From Planktothrix serta PCC 8927 (lineage in GTDB: Bacteria > Cyanobacteriota > Cyanobacteriia > Cyanobacteriales > Microcoleaceae): 64,000 bases of DNA. Location of the stretch: assembly GCF_900010725.2 (NCBI RefSeq), contig NZ_LR734877.1:509223-573222 (forward strand). Reading direction: 5' to 3'. Of the stretch, positions 45,449 through 53,367 are shown in pieces. The position numbers were made by a program, and so were the translations under genes. Every line of letters starts with the position of its first letter. Position 1 is the stretch's first letter. The notes under the pieces are model-generated. The model had not been told where the DNA came from. It ran no database searches and worked only from the letters and a program-made list of their open reading frames with translations.

Positions 45449-45958
45449 CTATTTCAGAAGGGTTAAAGCTTGTCTGATAGCATCTTTAATCTTACCCCCG
45501 GCGTTGGCTTTTAGAGTTAGGGCATCCTCTAATATATCCCTTGCTGCTTTATTTATACCTGTATTCGGGTTTGATTGTTCCGTTACACATTTACTTGTAT
45601 TCAGGTTTAGCTGTTCTATTGTCTCCATACTTGTATTCAGGTTTAGTTTGCACTCCGTCAACTCAGCTTTTAGGGTATTAATCTCAAGGGTATTGTCCAG
45701 TTGTTTATTCCGTTTCCTTAGCTCCTCAATAGTTGTATTCAGGTTTTTGTTGGCTTGTTTTAATGCCTCTATTTCCGCTTGCAGTTCCGTTAATTCTGTC
45801 ACTGGTTCCGATTGTTGAACCTCTCCCAGATGCCATTGATTAATCAGATTAACAACGGCCGATTTAATGGGTTCAGGACATCTAACTTGGACGGTGTTGT
45901 AGTCGGCCCGTTTACCCCGTCCCCCTTTGGGCTTCACCATAATCTCATCAGTAGCCAT
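45449..45958 (-). CDS. KfrA-like coiled-coil DNA-binding protein
   Basis: A 169-residue protein. The basic N-terminus (KPKGGRGKRADYNTVQVRCPEPIKSAVVNLINQW) looks like a DNA-binding head with RHH-like strand and helix. A long coiled-coil follows (ELQAEIEALKQANKNLNTTIEELRKRNKQLDNTLEI...), and a short helical tail. This head-plus-coil plan recalls plasmid KfrA and cyanobacterial plasmid partition accessories. The coil holds LNLNTS repeats that are encoded by copies of an ACTTGTATTCAGGT sequence also found in the promoter, so the protein may bind its own gene. Confidence 0.65.
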   Translation of the reverse strand: MATDEIMVKPKGGRGKRADYNTVQVRCPEPIKSAVVNLINQWHLGEVQQSEPVTELTELQAEIEALKQANKNLNTTIEELRKRNKQLDNTLEINTLKAELTECKLNLNTSMETIEQLNLNTSKCVTEQSNPNTGINKAARDILEDALTLKANAGGKIKDAIRQALTLLK

Positions 45959-46037
45959 AGGTTATAAAGTTGTATTCAAGTTTCTACCTTCATCCTATGG
46001 TCATCTTTTGAGGATGTCAATACTTGTATTCAAGTTT
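45557..46037. repeat. Family of six ACTTGTATTCAAGTTT-like repeats
   Basis: Copies are at 45557-45572, 45593-45608, 45629-45644, 45731-45746 (inside the coiled-coil gene), and 45968-45983 and 46022-46037 (10 and 64 bp upstream of its start). The upstream ones are palindromes (ACTTG-TATT-CAAGT in the second). Spacing is irregular. They could be binding sites or iterons. Confidence 0.75.
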
Positions 46038-46116
46038 AATTTAACAATAGTCAACCCTACCCCCCTCCCGTCCCATTCCGTTAGGGGTGGTTATCTGTTG
46101 GGGGTGGTTTTTGGAG

Positions 46117-46215
46117 AAGTTGCACCAGTTGCACCAGTTGTTGCACCAGTTCTGCACCAGTTGTTGCACCAGTTAAATCCTTATATATCAAGGGTTTGCA
46201 CCAGTTGCACCAGTT
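46117..46215 (+). pseudogene. Decayed fragment of a primase gene (TGCACCAGTT cluster)
   Basis: Seven GCACCAGTT copies arranged five plus two around AAATCCTTATATATCAAGGG mirror the arrangement in the intact primase gene (five plus two around AAACCCTTATCTGATAGGGG). The translation keeps VAPVAPVVAPV before a frameshift. It could instead be a functional iteron cluster copied from the gene. Confidence 0.6.
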
Positions 46216-46217
46216 AG

Positions 46218-46826
46218 ATATACAAATGAATAAAATTTAAACTCTAAATTCAAAAAAACATTACTAATATTCCTACTGCTGTGGCTACTGTAATTAAAGA
46301 CGCGCCTAAAAACCTGGGATAAGCTGCGGCACTGAATTAGTGGGGTATTTAGGTGGCTAATAATCCAGTTATCTCCCTGGTAATCCAGGTATTGAATAGA
46401 GTCCTAAGCTTCCAGGGCGGTGATGTGGCAAAGACTAAACACACAATCCGAGAGACGTTGCAACAACTCGGAGCCAACGACTCCCACAACCCTGAATTCT
46501 GACCGCAGTGGATTAGCAGAACCGTAGATATAAATGATGGGGGCTTGTTGTTCAAGGTCTGCTTATATTCTGTGGGGTTGCCTGTAAAAGTCTGGCTCTG
46601 ACTGTTTGCTTTATCGGTTTTCTCTAGGGATTGGGAGAGCGATCAGCGTCGTTGTCGTTGGGATTAAAAAAATTGCTCAAACCCGCCCCATTTTTTCAGC
46701 CTATTGAATCAACCTTTAAGATTATGGGTTTTAGTAGCTCCGGCAGTTCAGAAAGTTGGGTGTTGTTAGAAAAGCTGTTAGGAGAATGTCTACGGAATGT
46801 CTACAAATTTCGCGTAGACATTGCGT
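46218..46826. other. Right end of the element, no confident gene
   Basis: About 600 bp. A 49-codon frame from GTG 46353 to TGA 46502 (VISLVIQVLNRVLSFQGGD...) might be a small protein but has no supporting signal. Near the end, TGTCTAC occurs at 46787 and 46798 and GTAGACA at 46814 and 46825. Confidence 0.4.
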
Positions 46827-46831
46827 AGACA
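46787..46831. promoter_or_regulatory. Right-arm repeats (phased GTAGACA pairs)
   Basis: TGTCTAC at 46787 and 46798 (11 bp apart) and GTAGACA at 46814 and 46825 (11 bp apart) form an inverted arrangement overlapping the start of the right repeat. The 19 bases CGTAGACATTGCGTAGACA are identical to 36932-36950 at the left end. This fits integrase arm sites. Confidence 0.6.
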
Positions 46832-46916
46832 TTAAAAATCAAAAATAGGGGCTGAAAGGCTTGATATTGAACGGGTGTGGAGGGACTCGAACCCCCGACA
46901 GACGACTTAGAAGGTC
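46827..46916 (-). repeat. Right attachment repeat (attR)
   Basis: Ninety bases matching 36768-36857 with one difference; its last 44 bases are the 3' part of the intact tRNA-Arg gene. Confidence 0.93.
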
Positions 46917-46945
46917 GCTACTCTATCCACCTGAGTTACACACCC
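46873..46945 (-). tRNA. tRNA-Arg (anticodon TCT)
   Basis: A 73-base cloverleaf read on the minus strand. Acceptor strands GGGTGTG (46939-46945) and CACACCC (46873-46879), D stem ACTC/GAGT, anticodon stem GCGAC/GTCGT with loop CTTCTAA (anticodon TCT, reads AGA), and T stem GGGGG/CCCTC around TTCGAGT. CCA is not encoded. It is the integration target of the element; its 3' portion is supplied by the element's right repeat. Confidence 0.95.
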
Positions 46946-47208
46946 AACATATAGAGATTTTACCTTATTCCTTCTCAATTTTTAACAGAACCTCAAAAGA
47001 CTTTTGCTCAAGTCATTGACAGATGCCGTGTTATTCTGAGTAAATGGCGGAAACAATAGGTTTGATCTCAAGCCAATTGTAACCTGTAAAGGTGTGTTCT
47101 AGCACCTCTTTACGGAAATGTCTGATGCTTCTAGCCGAAGACAGAAGTTAAAGACTACAATCTAAAGACACAGCCGACCGCCAGGACAGGAGTAGGTGCA
47201 TAAGTGTC

Positions 47209-47880
47209 ATGTTTATATTAAAACGAACGGATGTTGAAATAACGACGGTTCAACACCCTCATCGAGACCAGCAAATTCCTGTTTTAAATTATCAGGGACA
47301 GACATTTCGCCTGATGAAAATGTTTAGCGCCCAACAAGCTGAAGAGGCGAGAGCATTGTGGCGGGATCTCACTGATAACAAGGGAAAAGCTTGTGTCCTA
47401 TTAGAAGAACCAGATCGATATAGTGTCTGGGGGAAAGTCCGTTTAGATCAACTCTTGGGAGAAGGTCACGGTGGAACAGACACCAAATTACCCATTTTGA
47501 CTCAAGCCAGCTTACTCCTTTTGCAAGCGGTGTATTTTGATATTGAAGACTTGTTAGGGGCTAGACAAGCAGGTTCTTTTGAAAAAGATTTAATTAAAAT
47601 TTTTCAGAAGTCCAAGTTTCCCCAAGCGGATAATGCGGAGGCTGTGAAAACACTCCTGACCCTGAATCCCCTTGATGGCCTTAAAGTTCCGCCTTGGCAA
47701 GAGAATCACCTCAGCACCTTGCTGCAAGAACTCTATAACTTAGGAAAAGGCTATTTTGGCAATACCAGTTTTGCAGAAGGGATAGAAGAAGTTCTTGAAG
47801 GTCTGCCAGCCGATGATCGGGATCTATTTATCAGTTGGTTGAATCAGTCGTCTTTGGGCAAGCTATGGATCATGAATTGA
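47209..47880 (+). CDS. Conserved cyanobacterial protein (possibly Npun_F0813 family)
   Basis: A 223-residue soluble protein. It starts FILKRTDVEITTVQHPHRDQQIPVLNYQGQTFRLMKMFSAQQAEEARALWRDL, followed by YSVWGKVRLDQL and a helical second half. It resembles the uncharacterised Npun_F0813 family as I remember it; no catalytic motif is evident. Upstream 260 bp after the tRNA hold only promoter space. Confidence 0.6.
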   Translation: MFILKRTDVEITTVQHPHRDQQIPVLNYQGQTFRLMKMFSAQQAEEARALWRDLTDNKGKACVLLEEPDRYSVWGKVRLDQLLGEGHGGTDTKLPILTQASLLLLQAVYFDIEDLLGARQAGSFEKDLIKIFQKSKFPQADNAEAVKTLLTLNPLDGLKVPPWQENHLSTLLQELYNLGKGYFGNTSFAEGIEEVLEGLPADDRDLFISWLNQSSLGKLWIMN

Positions 47881-48014
47881 CGAATGTTAGACTAGCTGAT
47901 CTGACCTAAATATGGGACGATCTTACTACAGACCATTGTTGAAATGCTGAAGTTAAAGACGATCAGCCTCTAAACTTTGTCTTGATTCTTTAAGTTGCTA
48001 GTTATTTTAATCCT

Positions 48015-49067
48015 ATGAGTAGCACTTCACAACCAAAGTCCTCCTTATCTTCCTCCCTGTTTTCGGCACAGGGCATGGTGATTACAGGGATTGTGTGGGC
48101 TGTTCTTGCCTTGTTATTCTTCCTGCTGTTTAGTGTGACAGCCGAAGGAGAGGAGTTACCTCTGTGGTACTCCATCGGAACCTACGTTTTTGAATTAGGG
48201 GCATTTCTGGCAGCAGCGATTGTCTGTTATAGAAACTGGCAAAGTCCCCAGATGGTTAGCGGTCGCAACGTCTGGTTGTGTATCGGTTTAGGGGTGTTTT
48301 TCTACTTTGTCGGGGGCGTCCTCTTTGGTGTGTGGGAACTCGTCTGGCATTTAGACCCGGCGGTTTCCATCGCTGATGCTTTTTACGTTCTCAGCTATAT
48401 CTTTCTTGGGGCTGGGATGATTCTGGCTGTCCTCTCTAAACGAGTGGATTTAGAAATTGCCCAGTGGGTTGCATTGTTGGGGGTGGCTGTCGCCGGAACG
48501 GCTTTTGGTCTATGGGTTGCAAGCCCCACCTTTTTTGGATTGTTGGGTTCACCGGAACCTGTGGCCATTGAACAACAGGTTGCTAAGGCTTCAGTTCCAT
48601 CCTCTGTGGCATCTGCCCCTAAATCTGCTCCTAAATTGGAGAAACCTGGGGCTAAAACTCAGGCTGCTTCTGAAACTGAATCAGAGGAGGAAAACACCTC
48701 TGTCCCTTTATGGGTAGAAGCCATTGATAGCAAACTCGAACCCCTGGAATTTGGGGTGAATTTGTTCTATATCATTGGGGATGTTTTCCTGTTAATTTTG
48801 GCAACGGCCCTAATTTTAGCCTTTTGGGGAGGACGGTTTTCTCAATCATGGCGTATGATTGCGTTTGCTATCTTTTCCCTCTACATTGCGGATATGTACT
48901 TCAAATGGGCTGACTCCCGACTCGAAGGCGAATATGAAAGTGGCGGCTTATTAGAAGTCTTCTTTGTATTTACGGGTGTTTTATTTGCTGTTGGAGCGAT
49001 TTTGGAGTACGACATCTCAACCCGTTCTCGTCAAAGCCGACGGGGTAGACGCACGGCGAAAGGTTAA
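48015..49067 (+). CDS. Polytopic membrane protein, function unknown
   Basis: A 350-residue protein with about eight hydrophobic segments in two groups (residues 18-190 and 240-330) separated by a Pro/Ala/Glu-rich linker (about 190-235, SVASAPKSAPKLEKPGAKTQ). The basic C-terminus (STRSRQSRRGRRTAKG) is cytosolic by the positive-inside rule. No family recognised. It is followed by a short hairpin (AAGCCCGGTGGCTT) near 49150. Confidence 0.65.
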   Translation: MSSTSQPKSSLSSSLFSAQGMVITGIVWAVLALLFFLLFSVTAEGEELPLWYSIGTYVFELGAFLAAAIVCYRNWQSPQMVSGRNVWLCIGLGVFFYFVGGVLFGVWELVWHLDPAVSIADAFYVLSYIFLGAGMILAVLSKRVDLEIAQWVALLGVAVAGTAFGLWVASPTFFGLLGSPEPVAIEQQVAKASVPSSVASAPKSAPKLEKPGAKTQAASETESEEENTSVPLWVEAIDSKLEPLEFGVNLFYIIGDVFLLILATALILAFWGGRFSQSWRMIAFAIFSLYIADMYFKWADSRLEGEYESGGLLEVFFVFTGVLFAVGAILEYDISTRSRQSRRGRRTAKG

Positions 49068-49216
49068 TCGATTCACCTGTTGGGGTTTCGATCTCAACCT
49101 GATCGAGATCAATGGAAATCCCGTTTAATCCTTCTCCCCTCCTCATAAGGAAGCCCGGTGGCTTCTGCCGGGGAGAGTCCACCCTAATCCTTCGACCTCA
49201 AGAGACTCCCAACTCA

Positions 49217-50200
49217 ATGACATCCACGAAACTATCTGAATCGGAAAAGCAGGAAATTATTAGGCTCTATCAAGATGTGCCAGAGGAAACAACGATTACT
49301 TTGGCAGAACGCTATGGAGTCAGTAGCTCAACGGTGAGACGAGTCCTGCAAAGTGCTGTTCCTAAAGATGTCTATGACATTCTGACCACTCAAAAACAGC
49401 GTCTTCATCGTGCGGGTAAACGTTCCTCAGAGGATATGAGTGATTTAGATGAGTCTCAACAGGATGTTCAGCTAGAGATACCAGAACTCTTGGAGATTCC
49501 GCACGAATCTACACTCATACTGCCTCGAAAGCGTAAACGTTCATCTGATCTTGATTCGTCCATTTTTGAATTCGACTCTTCTAATCCCTTAGAACTGGAT
49601 TCTATACAGACTTCAAAGTCTAATTATCAACCCTCTACTCCTGGCTTAGAGGAACTGTTAGCAAAGGATCTGCTTGAATCCAGGGGTCATGTCTTTGGGG
49701 ACTATGATGATCAGGATGATGAGGATGATCAGGATGATGAGCATGATGAGCATGATGAGCATGATGAGCATGATGAGAATCAGGATGAAGAGGACTACCT
49801 AGAAGAGTTTGGGGACGAGGAGGAGGACGAAGATAATGGCGGAGATCGGCGTAGCCTATTTTCTAATGCTCTAGCTAGTGCAGGTGCAGCCTTAATTAAG
49901 ATTTTGCCCCTAACTGAAATAGCACTACCCAGAACTTGCTATTTAGTCATTGACCGATCTTCAGAATTAATTGCTAAACCCCTGAGAACGTTTAGTGAGT
50001 TAGGAACAATTCCAGAGGAGGAAGTTCTGGAAAAAACCCTTCCTGTATTTGATAATCACCGGGTAGCTAGTCGTTTCTCAGGACGGAACCAACGGGTTTT
50101 TAAAGTCCCCGATGGCCGACTGCTGAAAAAAGCTGCCCCCTATCTACAGGCTAAAGGAATCACCAGACTGTTAATTGATGGGCAAGTCTATCGGTTTTGA
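49217..50200 (+). CDS. HTH protein with long Asp/Glu/His-rich repeat
   Basis: About 327 residues from ATG 49217 (an in-frame ATG at 49112 would add 35 unlikely residues). The N-terminal HTH (SEKQEIIRLYQDVPEETTITLAERYGVSSSTVRRVLQ) is of the transposase/sigma-4 type found in a conserved cyanobacterial family. The middle (about 190-220) is a run of DDE/HDEHDEH units, encoded by tandem GATGAGCAT codons. The C-terminus (PRTCYLVIDRSSELIAKPL...RVFKVPDGRLLKKAAPYL) is the conserved domain. The acidic/His tract could bind metals. Likely a DNA-binding regulator. Confidence 0.75.
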   Translation: MTSTKLSESEKQEIIRLYQDVPEETTITLAERYGVSSSTVRRVLQSAVPKDVYDILTTQKQRLHRAGKRSSEDMSDLDESQQDVQLEIPELLEIPHESTLILPRKRKRSSDLDSSIFEFDSSNPLELDSIQTSKSNYQPSTPGLEELLAKDLLESRGHVFGDYDDQDDEDDQDDEHDEHDEHDEHDENQDEEDYLEEFGDEEEDEDNGGDRRSLFSNALASAGAALIKILPLTEIALPRTCYLVIDRSSELIAKPLRTFSELGTIPEEEVLEKTLPVFDNHRVASRFSGRNQRVFKVPDGRLLKKAAPYLQAKGITRLLIDGQVYRF

Positions 50201-50207
50201 AGGGGTG

Positions 50208-50236
50208 TTGTCTGTTGTCTGTTGTCTGTTGACTGT
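50208..50236. repeat. GTTGTCT heptad repeat
   Basis: Three to four TGTTGTC units followed by a TGTTGACTGTTAAC variant and an inverted copy (AGACAACACC) between convergent genes. Confidence 0.7.
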
Positions 50237-50254
50237 TAACAGACAACACCGTCT

Positions 50255-51112
50255 CTATTTTGTTGCTTGTAATAAACCAAAACGAATTAATCCAGTTTCA
50301 TAGCCTCGACTCATTAGAGGTAAGGCTAAGGCGGCTTGAATGGTTGTCCAACCACTGAATACCAAACCAATTAGGGCGCGGAGATCGAAGGCGGAATCAA
50401 TGACCGTATTCCAAAAAGGCGCAACGGCTGTTGACCAGTCGGCTGTTTGGAGATTGTTAAACCCTATTTGAGTGGCGATCGCTTCATATTCGGGTAAGGA
50501 AATTACATAAGGTAAGGCATAAACCCGATAAATTTCGGCTAAATGGCGACGTTCTGCATCGTTGAGTTGTCCGGCATTTCCGTCTAAAGGACGATGACAC
50601 CAAGTCGCCATCAGTAAAGTTCCTCCGGGTTTCAACACGCGATAGGATTCCTGCAAAAACTTAATTTTATTCGGGAAATGTTCAGCACTTTCTAAAGACC
50701 ACACCAAATCAAAACTATTTGCCTCAAACGGCATTTCTAAGGCATCAGCTACTAAAAACTTCGTTTTTGCCTGTAACTGAGCTTCTAGGGCGCGTTCTGT
50801 GGCTCTTTTAGCTTGAACGGGACTGAGGGTAATGCCTGTGACCTCAGCCTGAAATTTATCGGCTAAATATAAGCTACTTCCCCCAATACCACAGCCCACA
50901 TCGAGAATTTGAGATAATATTAAAGGGTTTGAGGTCAATCCCCAGTTTAAAAGTTCTTCAATTAAATCAATTTGGGCTTGACGTCGTTCTTTTTTTAGGG
51001 TTCCATTTGGCCCATAATACCCATGATGCAGATGTTCTCCCCAAATCTGTTCCCACAAACCAGAAGAAGAATCATAGAATTGCTGAATTTGCTGATATAA
51101 AGTTGAGTTCAT
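50255..51112 (-). CDS. Gamma-tocopherol methyltransferase-type SAM-dependent methyltransferase
   Basis: A 285-residue class I methyltransferase. The opening FYDSSSGLWEQIWGEHLHHGYYG and motif I ILDVGCGIGGSSLYLA match cyanobacterial tocopherol C-methyltransferases, followed by GITLSPVQAKRA, SFDLVWSLESAEHFPN and VLKPGGTLLMATWCHR. It probably adds the last methyl group in alpha-tocopherol synthesis at the membrane, though related MPBQ methylation cannot be excluded. It is divergent from the potassium transporter genes. Confidence 0.88.
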   Translation of the reverse strand: MNSTLYQQIQQFYDSSSGLWEQIWGEHLHHGYYGPNGTLKKERRQAQIDLIEELLNWGLTSNPLILSQILDVGCGIGGSSLYLADKFQAEVTGITLSPVQAKRATERALEAQLQAKTKFLVADALEMPFEANSFDLVWSLESAEHFPNKIKFLQESYRVLKPGGTLLMATWCHRPLDGNAGQLNDAERRHLAEIYRVYALPYVISLPEYEAIATQIGFNNLQTADWSTAVAPFWNTVIDSAFDLRALIGLVFSGWTTIQAALALPLMSRGYETGLIRFGLLQATK

Positions 51113-51166
51113 CTGAATCCATCAAAGAATTTTTTTCGGACACACTTAGGTAAGCCTCTCTACAGT

Positions 51167-52561
51167 ATGATCCTATTGATTCGGAATTGTCTTGTAACTG
51201 AACTTAAAGATTTATCATCAACTCCCATGACCGTATCTCGAACGATTGGTTTAGGTTTCCTGGCGGTGATTACCGTTGGGACAATATTGCTGATGTTGCC
51301 TTTTTCCTTGAGTGAGGGAACTTGGGGTAATCCTCTAACCGCTTTATTTACAGCCACTTCTGCCGTGTGTGTGACAGGGTTATCCGTTGTAGATGTGGGC
51401 AAATTTTACTCGTTTTGGGGCCAGTTTATTTTAGTGTTACTGGTACAGGTGGGAGGATTAGGATACATGAGCGTCACCACCTTTTTACTATTAGTATTAG
51501 GTCGAAAGTTTCGCCTCAAGGATAAATTAGCTTTACAACAATCCTTAGATGCTTCGGGAATAGCGGGGGCTGTTCCTTTATTAAAATCTATTGTGGCAAC
51601 CACCGCTATTTTTGAATTAACAGGTATTTTTCTCTTGTTATTTGTGTTTGTTCCTGATTTGGGATGGAATCAGGGATTATGGTTCGCTATTTTCCATAGT
51701 ATCAGTGCCTTTAATAATGCAGGATTTGGCTTATTATCTGATAGTTTTATTCGCTATGTTCACTCTCCTTTATTGAATTTTATTATTACGTTTCTAATTA
51801 TTTGGGGAGGCTTGGGTTATCAAGTGATTCAAGAACTTTATTTATGGATTCGGAATCAATTTTATCAACATCCCCTGCGGCGGGATTTTTCCATTCACTT
51901 CCGAGTTGTTACTTCCACAACCGTTTTTCTATTAATCTTAGGAACAGTTTTATTCTTCTTCACTGAACATCGTAATCCCGGAACCTTAGAACCCCTTAAT
52001 TTTCCTGATCAAGTCATGGCGGCTTGGTTTCAATCGGTAACGACCCGAACCGCAGGATTTAATACGATTAATATTGGGGAATTGACAGTTTCAGGATTAT
52101 TTATAACCATTATTTTAATGTTTATTGGAGCTAGTCCAGGGGGAACTGGAGGAGGAATTAAAACGACAACGGTTCGGATTTTATTTAATTCTACCCGGTC
52201 TGCTTTACAAGGAAGAGAAGAAGTGATTTGTTATAAACGCCAAATTCCACTGCCTTTAATTTTAAAAGCTATTGGAGTTTTATTTGGTTCATTTATAGTC
52301 ATTTGTATCTCGACAATTCTGATCTCTTTAAGCCAACCTGAAATTAATTTTGACCCCATTTTGTTTGAAGTCGTTTCTGCTTTTGCAACGGTGGGATTAT
52401 CGACGGGAATTACAGCGACTTTAACCCCCTTGAGTAAACTGATTATTATTAGTATAATGTATATGGGACGGGTTGGGGTATTGTTGTTAATGTCAGCGAT
52501 TTTAGGTGATCCTAAACCAACCTCTATTGACTATCCTGAAGAAAACCTTTTAGTCGGATAA
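51167..52561 (+). CDS. ktrB: Potassium uptake membrane subunit (KtrB/TrkH family)
   Basis: A 464-residue membrane protein with four M1-P-M2 units. Selectivity-filter-like loops are visible: ATSAVCVTGLSVVDVG, HSISAFNNAGFGLL, TTRTAGFNTINIG and SAFATVGLSTGIT; a glycine-rich gate segment is GASPGGTGGGIKTTT. It forms the ion pathway of the Ktr system, controlled by the RCK-type subunit encoded 34 bp downstream. Alternative starts: ATG 51227 within MTVSRTIGLG. Confidence 0.94.
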   Translation: MILLIRNCLVTELKDLSSTPMTVSRTIGLGFLAVITVGTILLMLPFSLSEGTWGNPLTALFTATSAVCVTGLSVVDVGKFYSFWGQFILVLLVQVGGLGYMSVTTFLLLVLGRKFRLKDKLALQQSLDASGIAGAVPLLKSIVATTAIFELTGIFLLLFVFVPDLGWNQGLWFAIFHSISAFNNAGFGLLSDSFIRYVHSPLLNFIITFLIIWGGLGYQVIQELYLWIRNQFYQHPLRRDFSIHFRVVTSTTVFLLILGTVLFFFTEHRNPGTLEPLNFPDQVMAAWFQSVTTRTAGFNTINIGELTVSGLFITIILMFIGASPGGTGGGIKTTTVRILFNSTRSALQGREEVICYKRQIPLPLILKAIGVLFGSFIVICISTILISLSQPEINFDPILFEVVSAFATVGLSTGITATLTPLSKLIIISIMYMGRVGVLLLMSAILGDPKPTSIDYPEENLLVG

Positions 52562-52595
52562 AAACTTAATTTTCTCTGTCTTGAAAACCAATAAT

Positions 52596-53294
52596 ATGAA
52601 TCTTTCTTCTTGGAATTTTTTACGCAATCTCAGAACCGAAAAAAAACAATTTGCAGTGATTGGATTAGGTCGCTTTGGGAGTGCGGTTTGTTCAACATTG
52701 CACAAAAACGGTTATGAAGTTCTCGCGGTTGATAAAGAAGAAAAACGAGTAACTTCGGCATTAAGTGATCAAATTGCCTCCCATGCGTTACTATTAGATT
52801 CAACGGAAACTTCTGCACTTCGAGAAGCCGGAATTTTAGAATTTGATACGGTAATTGTGGCTGTGGGGAGTTTTTTGGCTGAAAGTATTACCACCACTTT
52901 AAACCTAAAAGAAGGGGGTGTTCCCAATGTTGTTGCAAAAGCTTCATCAGAAACCCATGCTAAATTATTAAATAAAGTTGGTGCTGATATGGTCGTATTT
53001 CCCGAACAGGAAATGGGACAACAATTAGCTCGACAATTAACCCGTCCGCGTTTAATTGAACAATTTGAACTAGATGCGGAACATAGTATTGTAGAGATGA
53101 TTGTTCCTGATGAATTTGATGGCAAAACTATTGCTGAATTAGAACTCCGTCGTCGCTATGGATTAAATCTTTTAGCGATCAAAAATGAAGGGGATAAAAT
53201 GGAAATAAATCCCCTTTCTAATCGACGACTTTACAAAGGAACTCTAATAGTTGTTGTCGGTTCTAATCAGGATATTAATCGTTTAGCAGGTTAG
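52596..53294 (+). CDS. ktrA: Ktr potassium system regulatory subunit (TrkA-N/RCK)
   Basis: About 232 residues. The N-terminal RCK domain has the Rossmann motif FAVIGLGRFGSAVCSTL and VLAVDKEEKRV; conserved LLDSTETSALREAG and VVAKASSETHAKLL follow; the C-terminal TrkA-C domain ends LIVVGSNQDINRL. It binds NAD(H)/ATP and gates KtrB. ATG 52596 is preferred to a TTG at 52581. It is in an operon with ktrB. Confidence 0.93.
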   Translation: MNLSSWNFLRNLRTEKKQFAVIGLGRFGSAVCSTLHKNGYEVLAVDKEEKRVTSALSDQIASHALLLDSTETSALREAGILEFDTVIVAVGSFLAESITTTLNLKEGGVPNVVAKASSETHAKLLNKVGADMVVFPEQEMGQQLARQLTRPRLIEQFELDAEHSIVEMIVPDEFDGKTIAELELRRRYGLNLLAIKNEGDKMEINPLSNRRLYKGTLIVVVGSNQDINRLAG

Positions 53295-53367
53295 AAAGAA
53301 TTTCCCAGATTACAGGTTTCTTAATCTTTAAATCTGTGAAATCTGTGAAATCTGTCTTAATCTGTGA

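Larger units (their letters stand above)
36768..46916. mobile_element. Integrated genetic element of about 10.1 kb in tRNA-Arg(UCU)
   Basis: The 90-bp direct repeats at 36768-36857 and 46827-46916 place the ends; the right one completes the tRNA gene. Inside are a tyrosine integrase next to the left end, a DUF3854/P4-type primase-helicase, a run of eight co-oriented small genes, two RHH proteins and a coiled-coil DNA-binding protein. There are no capsid, portal, terminase or relaxase genes. Content resembles tRNA-borne phage satellites or tycheposon-like replicating islands (inference). Excision would give a circle of about 10,059 bp and restore the tRNA. Confidence 0.9.

Noticed and set aside
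46353..46502. A 49-codon frame starting with GTG at the right end of the element
   Set aside because: It begins directly after a stop codon and lacks a ribosome site or known domain; kept only as a remark.
46631..46828. A 65-residue plus-strand frame near attR
   Set aside because: It runs into the integrase arm repeats and shows no domain or ribosome site.
48457..48717. A Leu/Trp-rich 86-residue plus-strand frame
   Set aside because: It is an out-of-frame reading of the polytopic membrane protein gene.
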